A stretch of DNA of 64,000 nt from Nocardioides bruguierae. Its GTDB lineage: Bacteria > Actinomycetota > Actinomycetes > Propionibacteriales > Nocardioidaceae. This document shows positions 24,599 to 32,553 of this stretch, in pieces. Where the stretch lies: NCBI RefSeq assembly GCF_023656415.1, contig NZ_JAMOIL010000022.1:1-64000 (forward strand). Direction: 5' to 3'. Each line of letters opens with the position of its first letter. The first letter of the stretch is position 1. Position numbers and translations under genes: made by a program. The notes under the pieces were generated by a model, which was not told the origin of the DNA, searched no databases, and worked only from the letters and a program-made list of their open reading frames with translations.

Positions 24599-25237
24599 TC
24601 AGAGGCGGACGAGGCCGTGCGGGGTCTGGACCTGCACGGCGACGATGCCGGGGGTGCCGTGCGGGGCGACCCACTCGACCTTGACGTCCTCGAGCGGCTT
24701 CTCGACGGGCTCGCCCATCCAGTCGCTCACGCGCTGCGGGTCGCCGGCGATCTCGAGGCACTCCAGCGAGAAGCGCTCGTCGGCGCCGACGGAGGGGTGC
24801 AGGTCGGGCTCGATCTCCCAGTGCACGAAGAACGGCAGCTGGGGGTCGGCGGCCGTGCTGGTCAGACCCATCTGCTTCCAGCGCAGCTCGATGCCGTCGG
24901 GACGGTGCCGGCTGCCCTGGTAGGCCTTGCGCCCCAGACGCTCCTCGATGGTCGGCAGGTCGGTGACGGCCACGGCCCAGCCGAGCCAGCCGCCGCCGAG
25001 GCTGGAGCGCGCGCGCACCGCCTGGCCGAACGAGGCCTTCTGCGAGGCCGGGTGGTCGAGGACCTCCACGACCTCCAGGTACGTGCGGCCGGCCAGCGGC
25101 AGCACCATGTTGCGGGTGCCGAAGCGCGGGTGGACGCCACCGTCGACGAAGTCGGCGCCCAGCAGGGTCCCGATCCGCTTCGCGGTGCCCTCGAGGCCGT
25201 CGGGTCCTGCGGCGTAGGAAAGGTGGTCCAGGCGCAT
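24599..25237 (-). CDS. VOC/glyoxalase-like domain protein
   Basis: A 212-residue protein of the Glyoxalase_3 type. The N-terminal strand MRLDHLSYAAGPDG contains the first metal-binding-like His, and TRNMVLPLAGRTYLEVVEVLDHP contributes the Glu. Members are mostly uncharacterised and may act on or bind small metabolites. ATG at 25237 lies six bases after a -10-like CACAAT, so the message may be leaderless. A perfect 14-bp palindrome lies 52 bp upstream. It heads a two-gene unit with a methyltransferase. Confidence 0.82.
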   Translation of the reverse strand: MRLDHLSYAAGPDGLEGTAKRIGTLLGADFVDGGVHPRFGTRNMVLPLAGRTYLEVVEVLDHPASQKASFGQAVRARSSLGGGWLGWAVAVTDLPTIEERLGRKAYQGSRHRPDGIELRWKQMGLTSTAADPQLPFFVHWEIEPDLHPSVGADERFSLECLEIAGDPQRVSDWMGEPVEKPLEDVKVEWVAPHGTPGIVAVQVQTPHGLVRL

Positions 25238-25288
25238 GCCAGCATTGTGAGCACTGGCCCGGCCGCAGGTCACATCGGGGTCGCCATC

Positions 25289-25302
25289 TCTCGACGTCGA
25301 GA
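25289..25302. promoter_or_regulatory. Perfect 14-bp palindrome upstream of the VOC gene
   Basis: TCTCGACGTCGAGA is its own reverse complement and lies 52-65 bp upstream of the VOC-protein start, in the -35 or upstream region of its likely promoter. The cognate protein is not known. Confidence 0.45.
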
Positions 25303-25419
25303 TTCTTTACCCGTCGGCGGGCTTCATCGGCGTGCCGCGGTTGACATCCCGGCGGGGGGAGCGCCAAGCGCAGCGCCCGTGCGGTGCCTGCGCGGGATCA
25401 GGGCAGGGTCAGTGGTGGG

Positions 25420-26187
25420 TCAGTGCTGCGGGTCGGCCGGGTGCACCATGAGCGGCAGCCGCCGCCGCTCGTGCGCCTCGCAGTGCCGCACGAGCTCGTC
25501 GTAGGCACCCTGACCCATCAGCTCGACCAGCTCGGCGGCGTTGGACCGGTAGACGGGCTCGGAGCCCACGTGCGCCTCCGTGGCACCGGAGCAGTACCAG
25601 TCCAGGTCGTGCCCGCCGGGGCCCCAGCCGCGCCGGTCGTACTCCCCGATGCCGACCTCGGTGTAGGAGGTGCCGTCGGGTCGCTCGACCTCGCGGAAGG
25701 TGCGCCGCACGGGCAGCTGCCAGCAGACCTCGGGCTTGGTGGTCAGCGGCTCCGCCCCGTCCGCCAGGGCCAGGCCGTGCAGGGCGCACCCGGCGCCGGC
25801 GGCGAAGCCGGGGCGGTTCTGGAAGACGCAGGCGGTCTGGCCGTCCACCTCGACGGTGCGGGTGACCCGGGCGCCCTCGTCGTCGGTGACGACCCAGTCG
25901 TCCCGCGTCACCTTCCTCCGGCGCGGCCGCAGCTGCCAGGTGTCGGGGTCGAGCCGGTCGACGAACGCGGCCACGCGGTCCTCGTCCTCGGCGTCGGTGA
26001 AGTGCGCGCCCAGCGTGCAGCAGCCCATGTCCGGGCTGTCGGCGTTGATGCCCTGGCACCCCCGCCCGAAGATGCAGGTCCACGTCGACGTCAACCACGT
26101 CAGGTCGCAGCGCAGCACCTCGGAGGCGTCCTCGGGGTTGAGGAACTCCACCCAGGTGCGCGCGAAGTCCAGGTCCACCTCGGGCAC
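25420..26187 (-). CDS. Conserved Cys-rich hypothetical protein
   Basis: A 255-residue protein. The N-terminal third has a cluster of cysteines ([20 protein letters not shown], then [10 protein letters not shown]) resembling the metal-binding clusters of YkgJ/DUF3109-type proteins, and further Cys residues occur at ACVFQN, GCALHG, EVCWQL and WYCSG. It has no signal peptide or membrane segment. GTG at 26187 begins [12 protein letters not shown]. It is divergent from the Ppx/GppA-type gene 54 bp away. An iron-sulfur or zinc site is plausible, but function is unknown. Confidence 0.72.
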   Translation of the reverse strand: MPEVDLDFARTWVEFLNPEDASEVLRCDLTWLTSTWTCIFGRGCQGINADSPDMGCCTLGAHFTDAEDEDRVAAFVDRLDPDTWQLRPRRRKVTRDDWVVTDDEGARVTRTVEVDGQTACVFQNRPGFAAGAGCALHGLALADGAEPLTTKPEVCWQLPVRRTFREVERPDGTSYTEVGIGEYDRRGWGPGGHDLDWYCSGATEAHVGSEPVYRSNAAELVELMGQGAYDELVRHCEAHERRRLPLMVHPADPQH

Positions 26188-26241
26188 GCGCCCCACCCTA
26201 TGTGGCACCCCCTCGCCGTCGTGGCGAGTAGCCTCGGGCAC

Positions 26242-27189
26242 ATGCGCCTGGGCGTCCTCGACATCGGTTCCAACACCGGCCACCTGCTGGTGGTCGACGC
26301 GCACGGCGGCGCCCGCCCGCTGCCGGCGTACTCCTACAAGGAGCCGCTGCGGCTCGCCGAGCACCTCGTGCTGGAGGGCGACGACGCCGGCGCGGTCTCC
26401 GCCAAGGGGGTCAAGGCGCTGACGACGTTCGTCGCCGACGCCCTCGTGGTCGCCGAGGACAAGGGCTGCTCCGACATCCTCGCGTTCGCCACCTCCGCGG
26501 TGCGCGACGCCACCAACACCGACGCGGTGCTCGACCACGTCTTCGAGACCACGGGCGTGCGGATCGGCATCCTCTCCGGCGAGGACGAGGCGCGCCTGAC
26601 GTTCCTCGCGGTGCGCCGCTGGTTCGGCTGGTCGGCCGGTCGGCTCGCCGTCTTCGACATCGGCGGCGGCTCGCTGGAGATCGCCGGCGGCGAGGACGAG
26701 GCGCCCGAGGTGGCCTGGTCGCTGCCGCTCGGCGCCGCCCGGCTGGCCCGTGAGCACCTCGACGGCGACGTGGACGAGGACGTGATCCGAGCGCTGCGCC
26801 GCCGCATCCGCGCCGACATCGCCGCCGACGCGGGCCACCTGCTGCGCGCCGGTGCGCCCGACCGCTCGGTCGCGACCTCGAAGACGTTCCGCTCCCTGGC
26901 CCGCATCTGCGGGGCCGCGCCCTACTCGGAGGGCTCGCTGGTCAAGCGGACCATCCCCAAGAAGACGCTGGCGGAGTGGATCCCCAAGCTGGCCGGCATG
27001 AGCACCGCCGAGCTGGCGAGCCTGCCGGGCGTCTCGGCCAGCCGCGCCCACCAGATCCTGCCCGGCGCGCTGGTCGCCGAGGCAGCCATGGACATCTTCG
27101 ACCTCACCGAGCTCGAGGTCTGCCCGTGGGCACTGCGCGAGGGGATCATCCTCGAGCGGCTCGACCAGCTGCCCTTCCGCAGCCGCTGA
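26242..27189 (+). CDS. Ppx/GppA-family exopolyphosphatase
   Basis: A 315-residue ASKHA-fold phosphatase. The phosphate-1 loop is in [21 protein letters not shown] at the N-terminus, a second nucleotide/phosphate motif is [14 protein letters not shown] near residue 140, and [12 protein letters not shown] near residue 112 is typical. Members degrade polyphosphate or hydrolyse pppGpp. Its size corresponds to the short actinobacterial form (Rv0496 type), which lacks the C-terminal HD domain of E. coli Ppx. ATG at 26242. The next gene, a sugar-isomerase-like protein, follows after 48 bp, as in mycobacteria. Confidence 0.9.
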   Translation: MRLGVLDIGSNTGHLLVVDAHGGARPLPAYSYKEPLRLAEHLVLEGDDAGAVSAKGVKALTTFVADALVVAEDKGCSDILAFATSAVRDATNTDAVLDHVFETTGVRIGILSGEDEARLTFLAVRRWFGWSAGRLAVFDIGGGSLEIAGGEDEAPEVAWSLPLGAARLAREHLDGDVDEDVIRALRRRIRADIAADAGHLLRAGAPDRSVATSKTFRSLARICGAAPYSEGSLVKRTIPKKTLAEWIPKLAGMSTAELASLPGVSASRAHQILPGALVAEAAMDIFDLTELEVCPWALREGIILERLDQLPFRSR

Positions 27190-27237
27190 GGCGGCGAGGA
27201 AAGCCACCCGCCCACCCCCGTCCAGGAAAGCGATCTC

Positions 27238-28041
27238 GTGCCCACCCGCATCGGACTGTCCACCTCCTCGGTCTACCCCGAGTCGACCGCGCACGGCTTC
27301 GCCTACGCCGCGCGGCTGGGGTACGACGCGGTGGAGGTGATGGTCGGCATCGACGCGCTCAGCCAGCAGACCTCGGCGGTCAAGCAGCTGAGCGAGCACC
27401 ACGAGATCCCGATCTGCGCCGTGCACGCCCCGACCCTGCTGTTCACGCAGCGGGTCTGGGGGCTGGAGCCGTGGGGCAAGCTCCAGCGCTCCGCGGAGAT
27501 GGCGCACGAGGTGGGCGCCGGCACCGTCGTCGTCCACCCGCCGTTCCGCTGGCAGAAGGAGTACGCCAGCGGGTTCGCGGAGGGGATCGCGGCGCTGGAG
27601 GCCTCGACCGGGCTGACGTTCGCGGTGGAGAACATGTACCCCTGGCGGGCCACCCAGAAGCGCGGCATGGAGATGTACCTGCCGCACTGGGACCCCACGC
27701 ACCAGCCCTACGAGCACACCACGATCGACCTCTCGCACGCCTCGATCGCCCGCGACGACGTGGTGGACATGGCCACCGCCCAGGGCGCGCGCCTCAGCCA
27801 CGTGCACCTCACCGACGGCACCGGCTCGGCCAAGGACGAGCACCTCGTGCCCGGGCGCGGGTCGATGCGCGCCGCCGAGTTCCTGCGGCACATCGCCACC
27901 ACGGGGTTCACCGGCGACATCGTGCTGGAGATCAACACCCGCCGCTGCGACTCCCGCGAGGAGCGCGAGGCCGACCTCGCCGAGTCGCTGGCGTTCGCCC
28001 GCGAGCACTTCGTCCCTGCCGCCGAGCGCGCCGGCGGGTGA
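27238..28041 (+). CDS. Sugar phosphate isomerase/epimerase family TIM-barrel protein
   Basis: A 267-residue AP-endonuclease-2-like TIM barrel. Metal-ligand positions of the family are visible: [30 protein letters not shown] and LSHVHLTDG. Characterised relatives isomerise sugars such as inosose or hydroxypyruvate; the substrate here is unknown. The GTG at 27238 follows CAGGAAAG. It stands between a Ppx-type gene and an ABC exporter in the same orientation; the neighbour of Rv0496 in M. tuberculosis is of the same type. Confidence 0.87.
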   Translation: MPTRIGLSTSSVYPESTAHGFAYAARLGYDAVEVMVGIDALSQQTSAVKQLSEHHEIPICAVHAPTLLFTQRVWGLEPWGKLQRSAEMAHEVGAGTVVVHPPFRWQKEYASGFAEGIAALEASTGLTFAVENMYPWRATQKRGMEMYLPHWDPTHQPYEHTTIDLSHASIARDDVVDMATAQGARLSHVHLTDGTGSAKDEHLVPGRGSMRAAEFLRHIATTGFTGDIVLEINTRRCDSREEREADLAESLAFAREHFVPAAERAGG

Positions 28042-28051
28042 GAATGGCGCC

Positions 28052-28780
28052 ATGAGCGCCGAGACCCCGGTCGTCACCGTCTCCGGGCTGGTGGTGCGCC
28101 GCGGGCGGCGCACGGTGCTCGACGGCCTCGACCTCACCATCGGCCCCGGCGTGACCGGCCTGCTCGGGCCGTCCGGGTGCGGCAAGTCCACGCTCATGCG
28201 GGCGCTCGTGGGCGTCCAGCGCACCCAGGGCGGTGCCGTCGACGTGCTCGGGCTGCCCGCCGGCAGCCGCGCCCTGCGCGAGCGGATCGGGTACGTGACG
28301 CAGGCGGCCTCGGTCTACGACGACCTCACCGTCACCGAGAACCTCCGCTTCTTCGCCCGGGTGCTCGGCCTCGGCCGTGCCGAGGTCGGTGCGGCGGTGG
28401 CGCGGGTGCTGGACGAGGTGGACCTGGCCGAGCACCGCGACGCGCTCGTGGGGCGGCTCTCGGGCGGGCAGCGCTCCCGGGTCAGCCTCGCCGTCGCCCT
28501 GCTGCGCCGGCCCGACCTCCTCGTCCTCGACGAGCCGACCGTCGGGCTGGACCCGGTGCTCCGCGTCGACCTGTGGGGCCTCTTCCACCGCCTCGCCGAC
28601 GGCGGCACCGCCGTGCTCGTCTCCTCCCACGTCATGGACGAGGCCGAGCGCTGCGACCGGCTCCTGCTGATGCGCGAGGGGGCGGTGATCGCCGACGAGA
28701 CCCCCGCGGCGATCAAGGACGCTGCGGGGGCCGCGACGGTCGAGGAGGCCTTCCTCAGCCTCGTGGGAGGTGCGCGATGA
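28052..28780 (+). CDS. ABC transporter ATP-binding protein
   Basis: A 242-residue nucleotide-binding subunit with Walker [10 protein letters not shown] near residue 38, signature LSGGQRSR near residue 137, Walker [15 protein letters not shown] near residue 154 and the switch His in [12 protein letters not shown]. It energises the permease encoded by the overlapping downstream gene (ATGA at 28777). The DrrA-like family exports drugs or lipids; the substrate is unknown. ATG at 28052 is 10 bp after the isomerase stop. Confidence 0.93.
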   Translation: MSAETPVVTVSGLVVRRGRRTVLDGLDLTIGPGVTGLLGPSGCGKSTLMRALVGVQRTQGGAVDVLGLPAGSRALRERIGYVTQAASVYDDLTVTENLRFFARVLGLGRAEVGAAVARVLDEVDLAEHRDALVGRLSGGQRSRVSLAVALLRRPDLLVLDEPTVGLDPVLRVDLWGLFHRLADGGTAVLVSSHVMDEAERCDRLLLMREGAVIADETPAAIKDAAGAATVEEAFLSLVGGAR

Positions 28781-29538
28781 GCCGGTTCGTCTCGCTGCCG
28801 GTCACGCTGGCCGTGGCGCTGCGGGTGCTCGCGCAGCTGCGGCGCGACCGGCGCACCGTGGCCATGCTGCTGGTGCTGCCGACGGCGTTGATGTCGCTGC
28901 TGTGGTGGGTGTTCTCCGACGTGCCCGGCGACTCCTTCGACGGGGTCGGGCCGGCGCTGCTGGCGATCTTCCCGTTCACCGTGATGTTCCTGGTGACCAG
29001 CGTGACCACGCTGCGCGAGCGCTCCAGCGGCACCCTCGAGCGGCTGCTGGCGATGCCCATGGGACGCGGCGACTTCCTGCTCGGCTACGCGCTGGCCTTC
29101 GCACTGACGGCGCTCGCGCAGTCGGTGCTCGCGGTCGGGGTCTCCACCTGGCTGCTGGGGCTGGAGGTGCCCGGGCCGCTGTGGCAGCTCACGCTCGTGG
29201 CGGTGGTCGTGGCGGTGCTCGGCACCGCCCTCGGCCTGCTGGTCTCCGCCTTCGCCTCCACCGAGTTCCAGGCCGTGCAGTTCATGCCGGCCGTGGTCAT
29301 CCCGCAGCTGCTGGTGTGCGGCCTCTTCGTGCCGCGCGAGGCGCTGCCCGGGGTGCTCGGCGCGATCTCCGACGTCCTGCCGCTCTCCTACGCGGTGGAC
29401 GCGATGACGGCCCTGACGACCGCCGACGCGGTGGACGGGGCGTTCGGGGAGGCGCTCGCCGACCTCGCAGTCGTCGCGGGGTTCGCGGTGGGCGCGCTCG
29501 CGCTCGGCGCCGCGACGCTGCGCCGCCGCACGCCGTAA
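28777..29538 (+). CDS. ABC-2 type transporter permease
   Basis: A 253-residue integral membrane protein with about six hydrophobic segments (for example TVAMLLVLPTALMSLLWWVF, FPFTVMFLVTSVTTL, LTLVAVVVAVLGTALGLLV). RSSGTLERLLAMPMGRGDFLLGY is the cytosolic loop typical of ABC-2 permeases. Its ATG overlaps the stop of the ATPase gene, so both subunits are translationally coupled. It would form a homodimeric exporter with two copies of the ATPase. Confidence 0.92.
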   Translation: MSRFVSLPVTLAVALRVLAQLRRDRRTVAMLLVLPTALMSLLWWVFSDVPGDSFDGVGPALLAIFPFTVMFLVTSVTTLRERSSGTLERLLAMPMGRGDFLLGYALAFALTALAQSVLAVGVSTWLLGLEVPGPLWQLTLVAVVVAVLGTALGLLVSAFASTEFQAVQFMPAVVIPQLLVCGLFVPREALPGVLGAISDVLPLSYAVDAMTALTTADAVDGAFGEALADLAVVAGFAVGALALGAATLRRRTP

Positions 29539-29548
29539 CCTGGGTCAC

Positions 29549-30481
29549 ATGCCGCTGCTCCGCGCCCCGCTGCTGATGCTCGCCCGCAACGAGCGCGCGC
29601 GGGTCGCGCTCACCTCCATGCCGGCCACGGCGCAGCTGGTCAGCCGCTACGTGCCCGGCCCGTGGCTGGAGGACGCGCTGGACGCGGCCAGGGCCCTGGA
29701 GGCCGACGGCCTGACCGTCTCGCTGGACCACCTCGGCGAGGACGTCACCGACCCCGCCGACGCCGAGGAGGTCGTCGAGGCCTACCGGCAGCTGCTCGCC
29801 GGCCTGGTCGAGCGGAGGCTGACCCCCGGCGCCGAGGTCTCGCTCAAGCTCTCGGCGCTCGGCCAGGGCCTGCCCGACGGTCAGCGGACCAGCCTCGAGC
29901 ACGCCCGCACCATCTGCCGGGCCGCCCGGAACGCCGGCACGGCCGTCACGCTCGACATGGAGGACCACACCACCACCGACGCGACGCTCCAGACGCTGCG
30001 CGAGCTGCGCAAGGACTTCCCCGAGACCGGCGTCGCCGTGCAGGCCCAGCTGCACCGCACCGAGGGCGACGTCCGCCTGCTCACCGGCGAGGGCTCGCGG
30101 GTGCGGCTGTGCAAGGGCGCGTACGCCGCGCCGGCGTCCGTGGCCTTCACCGACCCGCTCGACGTCTCCCGCTCCTTCGTGCGCTGCCTCAAGGTGCTGA
30201 TGGCCGGCGCCGGCTACCCGATGATCGCCACCCACGACCCGCGCCTGCTCGGCGTCGCCCTCGCCCTGGCCGCGCGGCACGGCCGGGAGCCGGGCTCGTA
30301 CGAGCTGCAGATGCTCTACGGCATCCGCGAGACCGAGCAGCGCCGCCTCGTCGCCGCCGGCGAGACCGTCCGCGTGTACCTGCCCTACGGCGCGCGCTGG
30401 TGGGGCTACCTGGTGCGCCGGCTCGCCGAGCGCCCCGCCAGCCTCCGGCTGCTGCTCACCAGCCTGGTGCGCCGCACCTGA
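29549..30481 (+). CDS. Proline dehydrogenase
   Basis: A 310-residue monofunctional FAD-dependent proline dehydrogenase that oxidises proline to pyrroline-5-carboxylate and delivers electrons to the quinone pool. Family motifs include SLDHLGEDV, SLKLSALGQGLP, VTLDMEDH, VRLCKGAYAAP near residue 188 and the C-terminal LQMLYGIRETEQRRLV with VRVYLPYG. ATG at 29549 lies 10 bp after the ABC permease stop. The partner P5C dehydrogenase is not in the window. The next gene, proC, catalyses the reverse biosynthetic step, so the two are probably not on at once. Confidence 0.9.
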   Translation: MPLLRAPLLMLARNERARVALTSMPATAQLVSRYVPGPWLEDALDAARALEADGLTVSLDHLGEDVTDPADAEEVVEAYRQLLAGLVERRLTPGAEVSLKLSALGQGLPDGQRTSLEHARTICRAARNAGTAVTLDMEDHTTTDATLQTLRELRKDFPETGVAVQAQLHRTEGDVRLLTGEGSRVRLCKGAYAAPASVAFTDPLDVSRSFVRCLKVLMAGAGYPMIATHDPRLLGVALALAARHGREPGSYELQMLYGIRETEQRRLVAAGETVRVYLPYGARWWGYLVRRLAERPASLRLLLTSLVRRT

Positions 30482-30567
30482 CTCGCTGCACCTGAGTCGC
30501 TGCCCGGCGCGTCCCAGCAGGTGACCCCGGGGTGGGGACGCCGGCGGGCAGCCGCGACAGTAGGACC

Positions 30568-31368
30568 ATGAGCGAGCAGACCGCCGTCATCGGGGCCGGC
30601 GTGATGGGGGAGACCCTCATCTCCGGCCTGGTCCGATCCGGGCACGCCCCGTCCTCGCTGCTGGTGGGCGAGCGGCGGGCGGAGCGCGCCGCCGAGCTGG
30701 AGGAGCGCTACGGCGTCCGGGTCGTCGACAACCTGACCGCCGCGCGCGAGGCCCAGACCGTCGCGCTGGTGATCAAGCCGCAGGACATGGGTGCCGTGCT
30801 CGACGAGATCGCCCCCGCCCTGCGCCCCGGCCAGCTGCTGGTCAGCCTGGCGGCGGGCATCACCACCGCGTTCGTGGAGTCCCACGTGCCCGAGGGCGTG
30901 GCCGTCGTCCGCGTCATGCCCAACACCCCGGCGCTGGTCGACGAGGGCATGGCCGCCGTCTCCGAGGGCTCCAGCGTGACCGAGGAGCAGCTGGCCTACG
31001 CCGAGTCGCTGATGTCGTCGGTGGGCAAGGTGCTGCGCATCCCCGAGAAGCAGCAGGACGCCGTCACGGCCATCTCCGGCTCCGGCCCGGCCTACCTCTT
31101 CTACGTGGTCGAGTCGATGATCGAGGCCGGCGTGCACCTCGGCCTGCCGCGCGCGACCTCCACCGACCTGGTGGTGCAGACCCTCGTCGGCTCGGGCGCG
31201 ATGCTGCGCGAGACCGGCACCCACCCCACCGTCCTGCGCGAGCAGGTCACGTCCCCGGCCGGCACCACCGCCGCCGCCCTGCGCGAGCTCGAGGTGCACG
31301 GCGTCCGGGCCGCGTTCCTGGCCGCCATGGAGGCCGCCCGCGACCGGTCCGCCGCCCTGGGCTCCTAG
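30568..31368 (+). CDS. proC: Pyrroline-5-carboxylate reductase
   Basis: A 266-residue enzyme for the last step of proline synthesis, reducing P5C with NAD(P)H. The N-terminal Rossmann motif is VIGAGVMGETLISGLVRSGH, VVRVMPNTPALVDEGM follows near residue 112, and the C-terminal signature is GSGPAYLFYVVESMIEAGVHLGLPR near residue 173. ATG at 30568 puts the nucleotide motif at the N-terminus. Its 3' end overlaps the convergent trpS by four bases. It corresponds to Rv0500 in the conserved gene order. Confidence 0.94.
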   Translation: MSEQTAVIGAGVMGETLISGLVRSGHAPSSLLVGERRAERAAELEERYGVRVVDNLTAAREAQTVALVIKPQDMGAVLDEIAPALRPGQLLVSLAAGITTAFVESHVPEGVAVVRVMPNTPALVDEGMAAVSEGSSVTEEQLAYAESLMSSVGKVLRIPEKQQDAVTAISGSGPAYLFYVVESMIEAGVHLGLPRATSTDLVVQTLVGSGAMLRETGTHPTVLREQVTSPAGTTAAALRELEVHGVRAAFLAAMEAARDRSAALGS

Positions 31369-32369
31369 AACAGACCCAGCGCGGCGGTGGCGGCGTTGAG
31401 CACGGGCTCGGTCACGGAGCGAGCCCGCTCGGCCCCCGCCGCGTAGACGGTCGAGACGTGGGTGAGGTCGGCGGCGAGCTCGCGGTAGCGGCGCTGGACC
31501 GGCTCGAGCTCGGCGACCACCGCGTCGGCCACGGTGCGCTTGAGGTCGCCGTAGCCGCGGACGTCGGCGGGCGAGCCGCCGCACGCGGCCAGGATCTCCA
31601 GCAGGTTCGTGACGCCGGGCTTGGCCTCGCGGTCGGCGCGCACCGCGTCCGGGCCGGTCTCGGAGTCCGTCACGGCCCGGGAGAGCTTGCGCACGATCGT
31701 GTCGGGGTCGTCGAGCAGGAGGATCGTGCCCGCGTCGCTCGAGCCGGTCTTGCCCATCTTCGCGGTCGGGTCGTCGAGCGCCATGACGCGTGCCCCGACC
31801 GGGGGCGTGGCCAGCTCGGGCACGACGAAGACCTGCCCGTAGGTGCGGTTGAACCGCAGCGCCAGGTCGCGGGTCAGCTCCACGTGCTGGCGCTGGTCGT
31901 CGCCGACCGGCACCCGGCGTGGTGAGTAGAGCAGGATGTCGGCGGCCATCAGCACCGGGTAGGTGAACAGCGACGTGCGGGTCGAGTCGACGCCGCGTCC
32001 CTTCTCCTTGAACTGGATCATCCGGTTCAGCTCGCCGGTGGTGGCCACGCACTCCAGCAGGTAGGCGAGCTGGCGGTGGGCCGGCACCCGGGACTGCACG
32101 AACAGGGTCGAGCGGTCGAGGCCGACGGCGAGCAGCGAGACGGCCAGCTCCAGGCTGCGCTCGCGCAGCTCGGCGGGGTCGTGGCCCACCGTGAGCGCGT
32201 GCAGGTCCGCGACGCCGTAGAAGCACTCCGCCTCGTCCTGGCCCGCGGCCATGGGGCGCAGGGCGCCGAGGTAGTTGCCCAGGGTGAGGCGGCCCGTCGG
32301 CTTGAGCAGGGAGAGCTGGCGGTCGGCCAGGGTGGTGGCGGAGCCGGTGATGGAGGTGGTGGTCGTCAT
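31365..32369 (-). CDS. trpS: Tryptophanyl-tRNA synthetase
   Basis: A 334-residue class I synthetase that charges tRNA-Trp. The ATP motif is TGRLTLGNYLGAL (TxxxxxGN form) near residue 25, VADLHALTV lies near residue 51, and the second class I motif appears as AKMGKTGSSD rather than canonical KMSKS. Auxiliary Trp-tRNA synthetases, including indolmycin-resistant ones in Streptomyces, diverge from the housekeeping enzymes, so this could be an auxiliary copy. ATG at 32369 begins MTTTTSITGS. It is preceded by a leader peptide with two Trp codons and alternative hairpins, so its expression should rise when charged tRNA-Trp is scarce. Confidence 0.95.
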   Translation of the reverse strand: MTTTTSITGSATTLADRQLSLLKPTGRLTLGNYLGALRPMAAGQDEAECFYGVADLHALTVGHDPAELRERSLELAVSLLAVGLDRSTLFVQSRVPAHRQLAYLLECVATTGELNRMIQFKEKGRGVDSTRTSLFTYPVLMAADILLYSPRRVPVGDDQRQHVELTRDLALRFNRTYGQVFVVPELATPPVGARVMALDDPTAKMGKTGSSDAGTILLLDDPDTIVRKLSRAVTDSETGPDAVRADREAKPGVTNLLEILAACGGSPADVRGYGDLKRTVADAVVAELEPVQRRYRELAADLTHVSTVYAAGAERARSVTEPVLNAATAALGLF

Positions 32370-32521
32370 GGCGGTGTCCTCTCGTGACCCGCACGGTGCG
32401 GGCCGGGAGTCCCCGGACGACGAACGCACCGCGCGGAGGCGGTGCGTCTCGGTGGGTGTGCTGGGTACCGGGGGCCGCCTCAGGCGGTCCACCAGCACAG
32501 GGGTCGGGTGACGTGCAGCAC
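32370..32521 (-). promoter_or_regulatory. Ribosome-mediated tryptophan attenuator upstream of trpS
   Basis: On the minus strand a leader peptide ORF (32521-32480) has Trp-Trp codons at 32494-32489. Segment 1 CCGCC (32487-32483) pairs with segment 2 GGCGG (32479-32475) across the leader stop. Segment 2 as GAGGCGG (32481-32475) also pairs with segment 3 CCGCCTC (32442-32436). Segment 3 overlaps the 5' arm of a terminator-like hairpin ACGCACCGC (32447-32439 region) / GCGGTGCGT (32432-32424). A ribosome stalled on the Trp codons would cover segment 1, free segment 2 and prevent the terminator. The logic matches known trp attenuators, and trpS attenuation is documented in Streptomyces. Confidence 0.82.
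32480..32521 (-). CDS. trpS leader peptide (VLHVTRPLCWWTA)
   Basis: A 13-codon ORF starting GTG at 32521 and ending TGA at 32480, with adjacent TGG codons at positions 10 and 11. A -10-like TAGATT occupies 32533-32528 and would start transcription at or next to the GTG, so the leader is probably translated from a leaderless mRNA. Its role is to sense Trp-tRNA supply rather than to make a functional peptide. Confidence 0.8.
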   Translation of the reverse strand: MLHVTRPLCWWTA

Positions 32522-32553
32522 GATCGCAATCTAGCAGCAGGTAGCGTGGCGCC

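Noticed and set aside
25420-28224. Very long open frame on the minus strand opposite the Ppx and isomerase genes
   Set aside because: It is the GC-driven antisense shadow of real plus-strand genes; only its last 255 codons form a conserved protein.
32370-32521. T-box riboswitch for trpS
   Set aside because: There is no T-box sequence or specifier stem, while a translated leader with tandem Trp codons explains the region better.
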